NCBI RefSeq assembly: GCF_003286085.1
Contig: NW_020825415.1
Span: 62,001 to 126,000 of the forward strand
Length of the DNA stretch: 64,000 bases
Reading direction: 5' to 3'
Source of the DNA: Drosophila persimilis
Lineage: Eukaryota > Arthropoda > Insecta > Diptera > Drosophilidae
Part shown: positions 32,430 to 44,644 of the stretch, one piece after another
How positions within the stretch are numbered: the stretch's first letter is position 1
Layout of the letters: each line of letters starts with the position of its first letter
Program-made: the position numbers and the translations under genes
The notes under the pieces: model-generated
Seen by the model: only the letters and a program-made list of their open reading frames with translations
Databases searched by the model: none
Told to the model about the DNA's origin: nothing

Positions 32430-33926
32430 CAATGTTAGACATGCTGCACTGAAACCCATGAGCACCGATATCCTTCAATGTACCCCAATTGTAATAATGC
32501 CAACAAACAACAAGAGGAGAAACATGATAGTGGTTGCACCGACGTACTGCCTACCTAACTTCAATTGGACTGCGAATCATTTCAGATCACTACTCCTGCA
32601 TTTTGACAACATATTGGGGGGAACCTCCGGGTTCATTTGCTGCGGAGATTGGAATGCTAAGCATCCATGGTGGGGGAACCCCAGATCCTGTAGGAGAGGA
32701 CGTGCCCTGATGCAAGCTGTGAGCTCTGGAGCCAGATACAACATCCTGGCCACAGGATGTGCCACCCACTATCCATACGACAGCAGAAAAAGACCCTCAG
32801 CCATCGACTATGCAGTTTGTGGGGGTATTACAGTAAATAGGATGAAAATCCAATCATGCAGCAGTTTGGACTCCGATCACCTGCCAATAACCATCGAAAT
32901 GTGTATAAATGGGGCCGACACATTCACCCAAAGTTCTATAGGCAGACGAATAATTACAAAGAAGACAAATATTAACAGAGTAAAAGAGCACTTGGAACAG
33001 ACCATAAACTTAAACACGGAAATTCACTCGGGACTGGATATTGACGACGCAGTAAATATACTGACTACAAACCTACAAGACGCGGTAAAACTAGCCACTA
33101 AAAATGTAAACTCCAATCAAGGACACAGACCTGGGAATTCAAACAGACAACGAAGGATGGACAAAGAACGCTACAAACTAGACTAGAAGGTATAAACACG
33201 CAAGACAGATACAAAATGGCAAAGCTCTGGAAAATAACAAATACAATCAAGAGACAGCCACAACCAAACTTGCCCATTTGCACGCAGACGGGGAACTCTA
33301 ACCAACGACCCGTATGGACCAAGAGTAACGAAGAGAAAGCCGAAGTATTTGTCTCTCACTTTGAAGAACGATTCAAACCCAGACATACAAGCTCAGAAAA
33401 GGAACGCGAGACGACACAAAAAGACCTCGACATTGAGAAACAGAAGCTGACGGATGCAGCAACAAAGACACAAACACGTCCTCTCAGACCATTTACACTC
33501 CCAGAACTGACAGCCGAAATTAAAAACTTGATTTTGAATAAATCCCCAGGCAAAGACAGAATAGACAATGTGTTAATCAAGGCTCTCCCAAAGAAAGCCC
33601 TACTATACATCCTCCTGATCTTCAACTCAATGTTGAGATTGGGACACTTCCCGCAAGCTTGGAAACACGCCACAATCACATTACTTCTGAAGCCAAATAA
33701 GCCTGCTCAGTCGGTAACATCCTATCGCCCAATCAGTCTCATTTCGGGATTGGCTAAAACCTTTGAAAAACTCTTTATCAAACGATTATTTGATTTGGAT
33801 TTCTCTAGAGCCCTTCCCACACATCAATTTGGGTTTCGAAAAGAACATGCCACTGAACAACAGCTAGCAAGAGTAACGCAATTAATTATGGGGGCCTACG
33901 AAGAAAAACAATACTGCTCAGCTGTT
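32430..33926 (+). pseudogene. Jockey-clade ORF2: endonuclease and N-terminal RT
   Basis: Endonuclease part (to 33186) has CCGDWNAKHPWWGN, ATGCATHYPYDSRKRPSAIDYAV and SLDSDHLPI, all typical of apurinic-type endonucleases of Jockey-clade elements. A frameshift near 33190 separates it from the RT part (33216-33926) with NKSPGKDRIDN, WKHATITLLLKPNK, SYRPISLISGLAKTFEKL and HQFGFRKEHAT. The RT is then interrupted by a DINE-1 at 33927 and continues at 34765. The N-terminus of the endonuclease and ORF1 are absent, having been lost at the 32429 junction. Confidence 0.8.
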
Positions 33927-34764
33927 TATACCCGATACTCAAAATGAGTATTGGGGTATATTAGATTTGTGGTAAAAGTGTATGTGTGTAACGTCCAGAA
34001 GGAATCGTTTCCGACCCCATAAAGTATATATATTCTTGATCAGCATCAATAGCCGAGTCGATTGAGCCATGTCTGTCTGTCCGTCCGTCCGTCTGTCCGT
34101 CTGTCCGTCCGTCCGTCTGTCCGTCCCCTTCAGCGCCTAATGCTCAAAGACTATAAGAGCTAGAGCAACGATGTTTTGGATCCAGACTTCTGTGATATGT
34201 CACTGCTCCAAAAATATTTCAAAACTTTGCCCCGCCCACTTCCGCCCCCACAAAGGGCGAAAATCTGTGGCATCCACAATTTCGACGATACGAGAAAACT
34301 AAAAACGCATAATCGTAGAAGATGACTATATCTTCTAGAGTGCAAAATCTGAACCAGATCGTATAATTATTACAGTCAGAATCACGAAAACAATTTCACT
34401 CTTTCTCGCTCTGTCTCACTCTAACACAAAGGTTTCATGGTCGGTTTTGCCAGTTGCAAAATATGAGTTCAAGGATCTCAGAACCCATAAGAGCTAGAGC
34501 AACCAAATTTGGTATCCACACTCCTGTGATATCGGACCTTGACCGTTTCGTGTCAAAATTTCGACACCCCCCCTTCCGCCCCCGCAAAGGACGAAAATCT
34601 GAGGCCAAAAGGAACAAATCAATTTGCATTGGCTACGCAGCGCCCGACGTCACGCTCAGACTGATTTTCTGTGTCTCTCGCACAGGAGAGCCATACTGAC
34701 TTAGTATCGGGTATAACTGTAGAGTTGCGGTGTCCGCAGCAACTCACAACGTTCCCCCTCGTTT
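33927..34764 (+). mobile_element. DINE-1/INE-1 element inserted in the Jockey-clade RT
   Basis: 838 bp, tatacccgatac...cctcgttt, with complete ends, GTCY core (about 34072-34128) and 3' hairpin. RT coding sequence lies directly on both sides (residues ...YCSAV and DISEAFDRVW...), so the two host ends are adjacent parts of one domain. Insertion at T-rich sequence without duplication fits Helitron-type integration. Confidence 0.88.
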
Positions 34765-35596
34765 TATAGATATATCTGAAGCGTTTGATAGAGTATGGCA
34801 CACCGGTTTGCTATATAAGCTTTCAAAACTGGTGTCTCTTCAGGCCTTCAAGCTACTAGAAAGCTACCCAAATGAAAGGACCTTCGAAGTAATTACCAAC
34901 AATGGTATTACATCGAGAATTGGAAAAATAAAAGCCGGGGTTCCTCAGGGCAGCAATTTAGGTACCAAACTGCTTGAATGGATATCATTCACTTCGATAC
35001 CGGTGCTGAGGGAAAAAAACAGGATGTTAGCTACGTATGCAGATGACACAATTATCATGAGCAGAGCGGACTTCCCCTTGACTGCGGTAAAAATGAACGA
35101 ACAATACCTAAATAAGTTCAGTGTTTGGGCTAAAAAATGGGAAATGGGCATTAACGAAAAGAAAACAGCCCACGTATTTTTCACATTGAACAAACTTAGC
35201 AAAACACACCAAGAAAGTACGCCTAAGTTAAATGAACAAAGAATTCCTAACAAATTCAAACAAATGTATCTTGGGGTTACGCTCGATAGGAAACTTAGCC
35301 TTAACCACCATGTCAAAGCCATTATAAATAAGACAAGTAACAATAAGACAAGCCAAAGTAACAAACAAGACAAAATAAGACAAGCAGTAAGTAAACTTGA
35401 CTCGAGAAGAACAGACGTGCAAGTGACACGCTCCGTCAACAAGTGGGTTTTCCGTGGAACCTGCGAACAACAACAAATCAGCGGCTTTACAATCCAAGCA
35501 GGGTGCTTATCAACATCTGAGCACTGTAGAATATCCAATTCAAACCTGATCATCATCAAACTCCAAAGTCACTCAATATTGGCGAAGGAAGGCCAG
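34765..35596 (+). pseudogene. Jockey-clade RT, C-terminal half (copy 2)
   Basis: Same sequence as 544-1375 (offset 34,221). AGVPQGS and ATYADDT are visible. The frame is ended by the TGA that forms the first bases of the B1 LTR at 35597. Together with 32430-33926 it makes up most of one ORF2, split by the DINE-1. Confidence 0.8.
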
Positions 35597-35895
35597 TGAA
35601 AATTTAGAATAGTTTTTCTAAATAAAAGATACCGAAACAACTTGGGTGACTGCAAATTTGTATTTTAGAACGACGAAAAAAAGGAGTGCGTGCGTTCGGT
35701 TTCATAGATTTTTCTCGACTTCCTTCATATATTAAAACAATTTCTTCTGTGCCTACCTTACCTACGGTGGCAAAGCGGAGCGAATTCGCCAAGAGCGAGC
35801 TTTTATTGCGCTCCCGCTTTGCCCTAGCCTAACTTACACTAGACTTCATGAAATACTATCCTAATAACAATTATTATTAGCCAAATGGCGCTACA
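35597..35895 (-). repeat. 3' LTR of B1 (copy 2)
   Basis: 299 bp, TG...CA. It differs from the 5' LTR by scattered substitutions and by lacking an 8-base 'agagcgag' unit in the 'agcgagagagcgagc' run. Confidence 0.9.
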
Positions 35896-38800
35896 CCGGC
35901 CCCGTTGAAGGCCTGGAAGGCTTCAAACCAGTGGCAGAAGCGCTCACTTGTGGATTGGCCTCCTGAACGTGGCTCCGCTGCTCGTCCTTAGGTCGACCAC
36001 TCTGACCCTTCCGTCCTGCCCGGCGGTTGTTCCGACCACCCTTCCGAGGAGCCACTGTTGAGGGGGCAGGTTGTCCTCGGCGACGTTTACGAGGTCGCCT
36101 TCCTTTATGTTTGGCTTCTCCTGGTGCCACTTGCATCTTATTTGCAATCCCAGCACATACTCCCGGGACCATCGCTGCCAGAACATTTGCCTGGCTGACG
36201 AGACAAGCCGCCATCACTTTAAGCAGCTCTGACCCTCCTGGTCCGGGGTCCTGGGTGCTGGGGGTGCGATGATCGGCCCGCCTGTCATTAGGTGCCCGGG
36301 AGTCAGCGCGTCTCCGTCGCTTGGGTCTGGGCTTAGGGGTCCTAGCGGGCGCGAGTTGAGTACCGCCTCGATCCCGACCAGCACGGTCTCCAGCTCCTCT
36401 ACGGTGAGGAGAGCGCTTCCGACTGCCCGTAGGAGTAGGCCCTTGGCAGACTTCACACCGGCCTCCCAAAGTCCGCCCATGTGCGGTGCTCGAGGCGGTA
36501 TGAAGGCAAACTCGCACCCGCTTCTTGACGCAAATTTCTATCTTCCTCCGCAGTTCGCTGAAGTGGCGACTTGCTGTGGCGAAATTTGTCGCGTTGTCGC
36601 AGTTCACGCGTTGCGGACATCCTCGACGACCGACGAACCTTTGGAATGCCAACAAGAAGGAATTAGTCGTCAAATCGGAGACAATTTCTAAATGAACCGC
36701 CTTGGACGCAAAACAGACAAATAACGCTATGTAGGACTTATAAGGGGGCCTTCCACGAATTTTCAGAGTCGTATAGACTGGGCCACAAAAATCAACGCCA
36801 CATACTGAAAATGGGCGGAGAGCACGGAGCCGGTCTGCGGGTAAGTTGCCCATCATTTGGGTCTGGAGTAGCGGCTTGCATTTAAAGCAACGAATACACG
36901 ACCTAACTGTCGCCCTGCAGACCGCCTGAGCATTCACTATCCAAATGCGCTGTCTAAGGATACTGACGAGTGCTCGTGGGCCGGCATGAAAATTCGTTTG
37001 ATGCAGATAACGAACGTATGTCTGCACAAACTGCGAGCGTTTTGTCAATAAAAAGGGAAACTTGGCATTATATGGCATTTGAGCGTTAACTAGTCGGCCC
37101 CCAACTCGCAACAATGAAAAAGAGCACCATGTCCCAGCCTCTTCATGGATGAAGGGATTCAAGCGCTGAAGACTGGGGCCTAACTTGGTGCCTTTACGAA
37201 CCCTTTCAATATCTTCTTGAGACTCATTTTTCTGTGTTATTTCGACTATTTTTAGAAACGCCTCGTCGTATTCTACGGATGACGGAATTTTTCCAAAGTT
37301 GAGACTTTTGTCTTTGCATTTTCGGATGAAGCGGAACACGAAAACGAACACTCTTAGCAGTTTGAGGTGTGACGAGTATCCCTCGATTACATCCACTAAG
37401 TAATTTGGCTTGGCCGCGACGGTCAGTCCGACCGATTTCTTCCGACTTTCCATCTGTATCTCTTCTTCGGAAAGTTCGAAGTGTGGATTTCTGGGCCAGC
37501 TCTCTTCTTCAAACTTTAAGAACTCTGGTCCACCAAACCAGATCGACTGCACGATTTCCTCTACGTCACAACCTCTCGAAACTATGTCTGCTGGGTTCTG
37601 TTTTGTTAGCACATGCCGCCACGTAGCTTCACTTGACCAGTCTTGAATCTCCGCTACTCGGTACGCAACGAATGTTGACAACGACGAAGGTTGGGATCTG
37701 ATCCAATGAAGAGTAACTTCTGAATCTGACCAGAATATCATTTTCTAGAAGGTGAGCGGCACATAACTCAAGCCTTGGGAGCGTTTTCGTCTTGAGTGGC
37801 GCTACTTTCGACTTTGCAGTCAACAAAGAGACCTTGAAACCTTCTGCAGTCTTTCTACGGATATAGACGCAGGCTCCATAAGCTCTCATGGATGCGTCGG
37901 CAAAGGCATGTACTTGGCAAATCGAGGTATTGTAATCTTCTCCAACTGACCCAAGGATTCTTTTAATAAGTTCCATGCTGTTTCCAAGTTCTTTGGAATT
38001 GACTCATCCCAATCTAGCTTGTTAAGCCAAAGCTCCTGCAGTAGGATCTTTCCCTTAATTACTAAAGGACTTAACAAGCCAAGGGGGTCAAACAGCTTTG
38101 ATGTCACCGATAATATGTTCCGTTTTGTCGCTCGGAGACCCATAACTGATGTGTCAATTTGGAACTTAAAGATGTCTTCGTGTGGCAGCCACGATATTCC
38201 TAACGCCTTAGTTGACTCTGAGTCCGAGATCGTTATCGGTTTAACTGTGCTCTCGGATGCGGTGACCTCAGGTGAGTTCGAAAACCATTTAGTCAATTCA
38301 AACCCAGCGGTTTGAAGAACCTGAGCCACATCAGACTTAATTGTCTTTAACTCCTCTACGCAACCAGCACCAGTCAACATGTCATCGACATAGAAGTCGG
38401 AGTCAATAACTTCAGCAGCTTAAGGGAATGAGAGTTTTGCAGACTCACTCAACCTCTTCAAACACCGAATAGCCAAAAATGGGGCTGGTCCAGTCCCATA
38501 TGTTACGGTGTTGAGCTGGTATATTCTCAAGGACTCAGACGGGTCTCTTCTCCACACTATGAGCTGGAATTGTCTATCCGCATCAGCGACCCAGACTTGG
38601 CGATACATCTTCTTGACATCGGCTGTCAAGGCGTACCTGTGTAGTCTGAATCGGAGCAATGTCGAATACAGCTCATCCTGTATCGTAGGACCGACCATCA
38701 ATATGTCGTTCAAGGCCACCTGAGAGGACGTTTTACAAGACGCATCGAAAACGACGCGGAGCTTGGTCGACGTGCTTTGAGGCCTCAACACACACTGATG

Positions 38801-40186
38801 TGGAATGAAATAATGTGGAGTTTTGGGGATTGTGTTGTCTGTGGTAGACATGTGACCCAAGGAGAGGTACTCTTCCATGAACTCCAAGTACATTTTCTGT
38901 AACTCGGGGTCACGAGACAATCTTTTTTCAAGCGATAAAAACCGCCGTTTAGCCACTTCAAAGGAGTTGCCTAAGATACTGGGATCTGATTTGAACGGCA
39001 GTCTTACTTCAAACCGACCTGAAGGTACGACCTGAGTAGTCCTTCTATAATGCTTTTCACATAACTTGTGTTCAGGAGATAAAGACTTTTTAGAAGACGG
39101 CAATTCTTCCAGTGACCAAAACTTTTGTAATGTATTGTCGATGTGGATCACTGACTCTTCTCGACAACTCAAACAATTCCTAGCTTCTTGGGTGGCAGTC
39201 ACCTTTGGAGTGTATCTGCCCGACACAATCCAGCCGAGAAGCGTTTTCTGCAGAGTTGGATAGTCAGGACCTTGTCGAATCTGACCAACAGATAAAAGTT
39301 CGAAAAATGTTTCTGCACCTATCAACATATCTATCTTCTGTGGCTTGAAGAAATATGGGTCTGCAAGTGGTAAGTTCTTCGGGATTTTCCAGTCACTCAC
39401 GTTAAGTGTTTGATCAGTGTTTGTGATATCCCGAAATGGACCTTAGAATTCAGAATTCAACCGAAAACTCACTACCAGTAATTCGCGACTTCACCACCGT
39501 GTGTATCTTTTTCTTGACTTGTGAATTGGATTCACCAATACCAAGCAAGTTGATACACGACTCCTCCCTACGGATCTGTAAGCGCTGTGCTAAGTCCTCA
39601 GTTATAAAATTGGTTTGAGACCCCGAGTCAAGCAGAGCTCGGTCCAAAACATGTTCACAATTATTTGTTCGGACGCTTACGATCGACGTAGCCAGAATAA
39701 CTCTATCCATAGCTGTCGCATGGAGAGCATGCGAAGTGGAAGGTTGATTCTGATTGGGAGGAGGAGAAGAATTCTCTGGGGGTGATGGTAACGCTAGACT
39801 TTTATTCGCCACTGTGTACCTATGCAATAAGGTATGGTGTGAGCAGCCACACACTCGACACTTCTTAGCTTTGCATCGTACTACAGAGTGGCCTGGCTGC
39901 AGACAATTGATGCACAAGGATGCAGTTTTTGCGAATTCGATCCTTTGCATTACTGCCAGCCGACCAAATGGACTGCAATCTGTCAACAAATGGCCTTTCG
40001 CATTGCAGTAGCTGCATTGTTGGTTTTTGGTATTCGCGGTGGAACACGCGAATGAGCTCCGAATATGCGGCTTGCTTGGCACAGCTTTCTGCTCCTGCTT
40101 TGCTTTGTCCGAATTTTCAGCCGAAAGATGCTGATGTCTGCGATTAAGCAACTTTTCACAGTCCGTCCAAAGTGGCAGTTTGTCAT
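35891..40186 (-). pseudogene. B1 gag C-terminus and pol (copy 2)
   Basis: Pieces on the minus strand: knuckles and protease 40186-39450 (CSYCNAKGH, CINCLQPGH, CRVCGCSHHTLLH, LLDSGSQTNF); pre-RT and RT palm 39400-38420, with about 55 more residues than copy 1, ending at an in-frame TAA; thumb 38380-37886 (DSDFYVDDMLTG begins just before); RNase H 37976-37629 and 37741 on, with a deletion at the junction that removes about 20 residues; integrase to 35891. A roughly 30-bp deletion near 36534, not seen in copy 1, shifts the integrase frame. Non-functional. Confidence 0.85.
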
Positions 40187-40497
40187 TGTTGCGTGACCTT
40201 CCATCCATGGCCACAATTATTAGTTATTGATCTGAATTATGAAGTCTAGTGTAAGTTAGGCTAGGGCAAAGCGGGAGCGTAATAAAAGCTCGCTCTCTCG
40301 CTCTTGGCGAATTCGCCCCGCTTTGCCACCGTAGGTTAGCTAGAGTAAGAGATTTGAATTGTGAAGAAAATATAGTTGTTCGCCAACCTTGAATTAGATC
40401 GAGCGTATCAATTTTTTCGCCCCGCCAAATAAATAATTTAAATTACAGCCACCCAAAGTTTTCGGTAATTTATTAGAAAAACTCTTCTAATTTTTCA
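40187..40497 (+). repeat. Solo LTR of BEL/Pao B2 inside B1 gag
   Basis: 311 bp, tgttgcgtgacc...ctaatttttca, flanked by GTCAT at 40182-40186 and 40498-40502. It splits B1 gag between residues EEQLDYD and NDKLPLW, which are adjacent in B2 gag (EQLTYEKLPLW). In copy 1 the same site carries the 5' LTR of the long B2 element, so this is the product of LTR-LTR recombination at the same original insertion. Confidence 0.93.
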
Positions 40498-40502
40498 GTC
40501 AT

Positions 40503-41300
40503 AATCGAGCTGTTCTTCCCATTTCTCTTTGGTCACCGGATCGACTCTGCTCAAGACGAGATGAATAATCATCGCATTCGAGATCTTTTTATCATCGCCT
40601 ATCGACAACAACGAACCATATATGGATGAGGCGGTATCGATCAGGTTCCTTAAGGACGATGCTGATTGCTGGGTCATTTTGGGAAGACTAAATAGGGCAT
40701 CAATGTGATTTTTAAAGATCAGACAATCATTATCGTAGACCCGTTTTAAGCTAGCCATTGCTTTCTCGTAGTTGGTCTCGGTTGGAAAGCCCTAACTGTT
40801 CCCAACGCTTCACCGGAGAGACACGAAAGCAAATGGTTGAACTTTTCGATAATTGGAATGCTTTGGTCATTGTGAACTAGAGTCTCAAATAAACCTATGA
40901 AGTTTTTAAAGTCCGAAAAGTTGCCGCTGAACTGCGGCAGAGCTAACTTCGGAAGGCGAGCACGAGTTGGGCCACCATAAGCTGGTACTGCCGGTATTGT
41001 CTCATCAGCTGTCTTTAATGCGCAAATGAGAGACATTAATTTTGCCTTTGTGACAATTGAGAGTTCTTCCAACTCGACTCCAAATTCATCGTCAATGTCT
41101 ATATCTTCAATCTTCTCTTGAAGTTCGCGTGCCGTGTCAATGCTACGCATCAGCGTTTCGAGTCTGCACTCGAGCTCCGTCAATACCAGCGCAATATCCC
41201 CCGCTTCTAAACGGTCCGCTAATAAACGAATGCCTTTGACACGGCAACTGTGCTTTTTCTTCAGCTCTTCAAGGACGATATTGTTGGCTTTTGAGGTCAT
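40503..41300 (-). pseudogene. B1 gag N-terminal part
   Basis: Start ATG at 41300 (MTSKANNIVLEELKKK); the open codons upstream have no ATG. It shows the charged helical N-terminus and ARLPKLALPQFSG. A frameshift near 40770 divides it: the first part runs to 40746 with an out-of-frame end, the second (40758 to 40498) is KRVYDNDCLIFKNH...EEQLDYD. It then meets the solo LTR. The same fold and landmarks as B2 gag, roughly 60% alike by eye. Confidence 0.82.
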
Positions 41301-42412
41301 ATTGATTCTCAATACAAGCAACTGAAGGCGAAAAATTGTTTCTAATAATCGTATTTAATGCCGAGGCACTCAATGAAATATTGGGTAATTGTACCCAAAC
41401 GAGGTGAAAAACCAATATACCCGACAAATTTAGGGTAGAGCGTCGCTTGGCTGGCGCGTACACGAAAACAACACAAGAATAGCAACGAACTGCACTGGTG
41501 ACAAGCGAAAACGAAAAATTTCACCGCTGCAGTTCTGAAGAATGGATGTTGTGTATACGTATGCACCGACAACGATCGACGCTAAATTGATTTGCGAGGC
41601 ACGACTTTGTCTTAATTGATAGTTGGATCCTACTGACACCAAACGAATATACCCGACGAAAACAGGGTAGCGCGTCACTTGGTGTTTGGTTTGGATCAAG
41701 CGCGCCAAACAAAATAACAACGATAAGCAACGGTGAAGAGCGAAAGCGAGACGAAAAATTCACCGCTGCAGCTGCGTATTGGTATGCGTGCTTGGCCAAC
41801 GACCCAACTATACATATATTTGACACAACGAAAACGAGAAAGGGGTGACAGCGATTGCAGTTAAAATGAGTTACATATATGTGTAGTTATTGCGTCCAAG
41901 AGGGTTAGATGTACATATGTATGTATATATGTATTAATATATACGCTCAACTCTAACTACAGCATGCAATCTAGCTCTACTATGTCATACGTATGTGCCA
42001 AGAATTGAAAGCGAGGTGCAATTGTTTCAGCACAAGACAATAATTGCGAGTTTTTTAATCTTTTCGTCTTCACTCGAGCTTTCAATTTATGGCACAAATA
42101 CCTCTTGATAAAATTGGAAATTCCAGGTGCTGTACTCTCCTCTTCTTATGCTTCTCCTTTGGTAGATGTTATATGTATATCTCCTTTTGTATATAGCTGC
42201 AGACAGGGTATTGCACGACCGACGCGGTGATTTTTAGTTTTGTTTGTTGAATTATTGCACACACGTCGCGGTCAATTTGGCAATTTAGCTGCAGCACATA
42301 TGCATGTACATGTAGGTATAATAGATTTTGGCTATTGATCTTTTCTCCACTGTCACTTTTGCCTTCCACTTGAATTAATACGTTTAAATTGCAAGTCCAC
42401 CCGAGGGCGCCA
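41301..42412 (-). other. B1 leader with primer binding site
   Basis: About 1.1 kb between priming site and gag. It contains two similar segments on the minus strand, each with 'cagcggtgaa' followed by 'tttcgt', 'gcgctaccctg' or 'cgctctaccct', and 'gtcgggtatatt' (around 41760-41640 and 41530-41410), an imperfect internal duplication of about 230 bp. Several small frames here (for example 41430-41720) overlap the duplication and look non-coding. Confidence 0.65.
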
Positions 42413-42720
42413 TGAAAATTTAGAATAGTTTTTCTAAATAAAAGATACCGAAACAACTTGGGTGACTGCAAATTTGTATTTTAAAACGACGAAAAAAAGG
42501 AGTGCGAGCGTTCGTTTTCATAGATTTTTCTCGACTTTTCTTCATGTATTCAAACAATTTCTTCTGCGCCTATCTTACCTACGGTGGCAAAGCGGGACGA
42601 ATTCGCCAAGAGCGAGAGAGCGAGCTTTTATTGCGCTCCCGCTTTGCCCTAGCCTAACTTACACTAGACTTCATAAAATACTATCCTAATAACAATTATT
42701 ATTAGCCAAATGGCGCTACA
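42413..42720 (-). repeat. 5' LTR of B1 (copy 2)
   Basis: 308 bp, TG...CA, priming site immediately to its left on the plus strand and GCCAG to its right. Confidence 0.9.
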
Positions 42721-43092
42721 GCCAGGAAAAAGCGGGAAACCAAATTTCATAAATACCGAGTGAAAAGCGTGTGGGTGCAAAGAAAACAACATTAACTTGA
42801 TAGAGGTGATACGTGACAGCTGTTTGCGATCGATCGGATCAGCCGAAGCTCGTATTCATCTCCGCTAGAGGGCGCTCACCAACTTTGCACACAGAGGGCG
42901 CTCACCATCAATGCCACAACAACAGAGCGAGCCGTTAAAGTTTAAATCGAATTGCAGCCTGTCTCAAAACGTCTGCGTGAGAACACGGGGGCAGGTCTAA
43001 AAGCGCCGCGTGTGTCAGAAACGCCATCCCAGGAATTGGTTCAGCTACTGAACCAACGATTTGAGGAGTAAGCCAGTCTCATTTCTACAACA
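42721..43092 (+). other. Flank between B1 and the CR1-like ORF1
   Basis: The first part continues the Jockey-clade flank across the GCCAG duplication. The rest should be the 5' UTR of the CR1-like element, but no boundary is visible. It contains a duplicated 'agagggcgctcacca' (42875-42914). A short frame just upstream of 43093 (SETPSQELVQLLNQRFEE) ends at TAA and may be part of ORF1 upstream of its present start. Confidence 0.4.
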
Positions 43093-43532
43093 ATGAATGA
43101 TGCAGAAAAGCGGCTGTTAACCTTGCTAACAGAAAAGCTTAGCAGTATGGCTGGCGAGATCCATAATCTCACCAAAAGAGTTCAGTTTCTCGAGGACAAA
43201 CTGGGTGAGACTCAACACCTTACACAAAAGGTAGTTAATATGGAAGCCCAGTTTAAGCAAAAGCTCGATGAACAGGCTAATGCTAACATCGCAAGCAGCC
43301 TTAGGATCCATGGAGTTCCTTACGTGGAAGGGGAGAAACTGAAGCACATCTTCAACAACTTGTGCGTCAGCCTTAATCACACACCAGCGCCTGCTATTAA
43401 GGAAATCTACCGTATGAAACTGAACCAAAATTTGCCCCACTCTATTGTTGACCCTATCATCATGGTCAAACTGGAACTGGTGCGCGATAAAGCGGCACTT
43501 CTACGTAATATCGGTATATACAGGCGGGAAAC
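43093..43532 (+). pseudogene. CR1-like ORF1 (N-terminal part), cut by DINE-1
   Basis: MNDAEKRLLTLLTEKLS starts a heptad-rich region (about residues 5-55) followed by SLRIHGVPYVEGEKL, which resembles the RNA-binding fold of non-LTR ORF1 proteins. It stops in the DINE-1 at 43533; the last eight residues of the apparent ORF (to 43554) are encoded by the DINE-1. Confidence 0.6.
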
Positions 43533-44644
43533 AAAACGAGGGGGAACGTTGTGAGTTGCTGCGGACACCGCAACTCTACGGTTATACCCGATACTAAGTC
43601 AGTATGGCTCTCCTCCGGCAGATGCCGCTAATATTAAACGACACGACAAAGAGTGCGGCGAGAGAGACAGAAAATCAGTCTGAGCGTGACGTCGGGCACT
43701 GCGTAGCCACTGCAAATTGATTTGTTCCTTTCGCTATAAAAATGATCTGATCTGATCCAGATTCAGCAACCTGATAGATATGGTCATTATCTATGATTCT
43801 GCGTTTTTAGTTTTCTCGAATGTGCAATATTGTGGATGCAACAGATTTTCGTCCTTTGTGTGGGCGGAAGGGGGTGGGGCGAAATTTTGAGATATACGTT
43901 TTATAGTGAGATCTAACAGGAGTACGGACACTAAATTTGGTTACTCTAGCCTTAATACTCTCTGAGATTTGTGAATATCCCCAGATTTGCATCCTTTGCG
44001 GGGGCGGAAGGGGGTGTGGCGAAATTTTAAAACAAACTCGTCTCGGTCTGATATATTAGGAGTGTGGATACCAAATTTGGTTGCTCTAGCTTTTATATTC
44101 TCTGAGATCTAGGCGCTAATGTTTTACTCTAAGCAAAGCCGCCTATGCTACGTGAGTGTTAGAGAGAGACAGGGCGAGAAAAAATGAAATTGTTTTCTTG
44201 ATGCTGGCTATAATAATAATACGATCCAATTCAGATTCTGCAGTCTAAAAGATATGGTCATTCTCTACGATTCTGCGTTTTTGGTTTTATCGTATCTTTA
44301 AAAATGTGGATGCCACAGATTTTCGTCGTTTGTGGGGGCGGAAGTGGGCGGGGCAAAGTTTTGAAATATTTTTGTAGCAGTGACATATCACAGAAGTTTG
44401 GATCCAAAACATCGTTGCTCTAGCTCTTATAGTCTTTGAGCACTAGGCGCTGAAGGGGACGGACAGACGGACAGACGGACGGACGGACAGACGGACAGAC
44501 AGACATGGCTCAATCGACTCGGCTATTGATGCTGATCAAGAATATATATACTGGGGTCGGAAACGATTCCTTCTGGACGTTACACACATCCACTTTTACC
44601 ACAAATCTAATATACCCCAATACTTATTTTGAGTATCGGGTATA
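43533..44644 (-). mobile_element. DINE-1/INE-1 element, full length, minus strand
   Basis: 1,112 bp from aaaacgagggggaac to gagtatcgggtata, with inverted GTCY core at about 44458-44506 and the hairpin near 43550-43580. It resembles the long copy at 29015 (same extra units) more than the one at 33927. Confidence 0.87.

Larger units (their letters stand above)
35597..42720 (-). mobile_element. BEL/Pao LTR retrotransposon B1, full length, decayed (copy 2)
   Basis: 7,124 bp with 3' LTR 35597-35895 and 5' LTR 42413-42720, flanked by GCCAG on both sides (35592-35596 and 42721-42725). Order on the minus strand: LTR, priming site TGGCGCCCTCGGGTGGA (ending at 42412), about 1.1 kb leader, gag from 41300, pol, LTR. 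A B2 solo LTR interrupts gag (40187-40497). Most coding lesions are shared with the partial copy at 1376-5801, so they predate the segmental duplication. Confidence 0.92.

Noticed and set aside
32430..35596. Active telomeric TART element
   Set aside because: The RT is of Jockey type and could be related to TART, but it is broken by a DINE-1 and a BEL element, lacks ORF1, and no head-to-tail telomere array is seen.
43126..43440. 104-codon minus-strand ORF opposite the CR1-like ORF1
   Set aside because: Shadow of the coiled-coil ORF1 on the plus strand.
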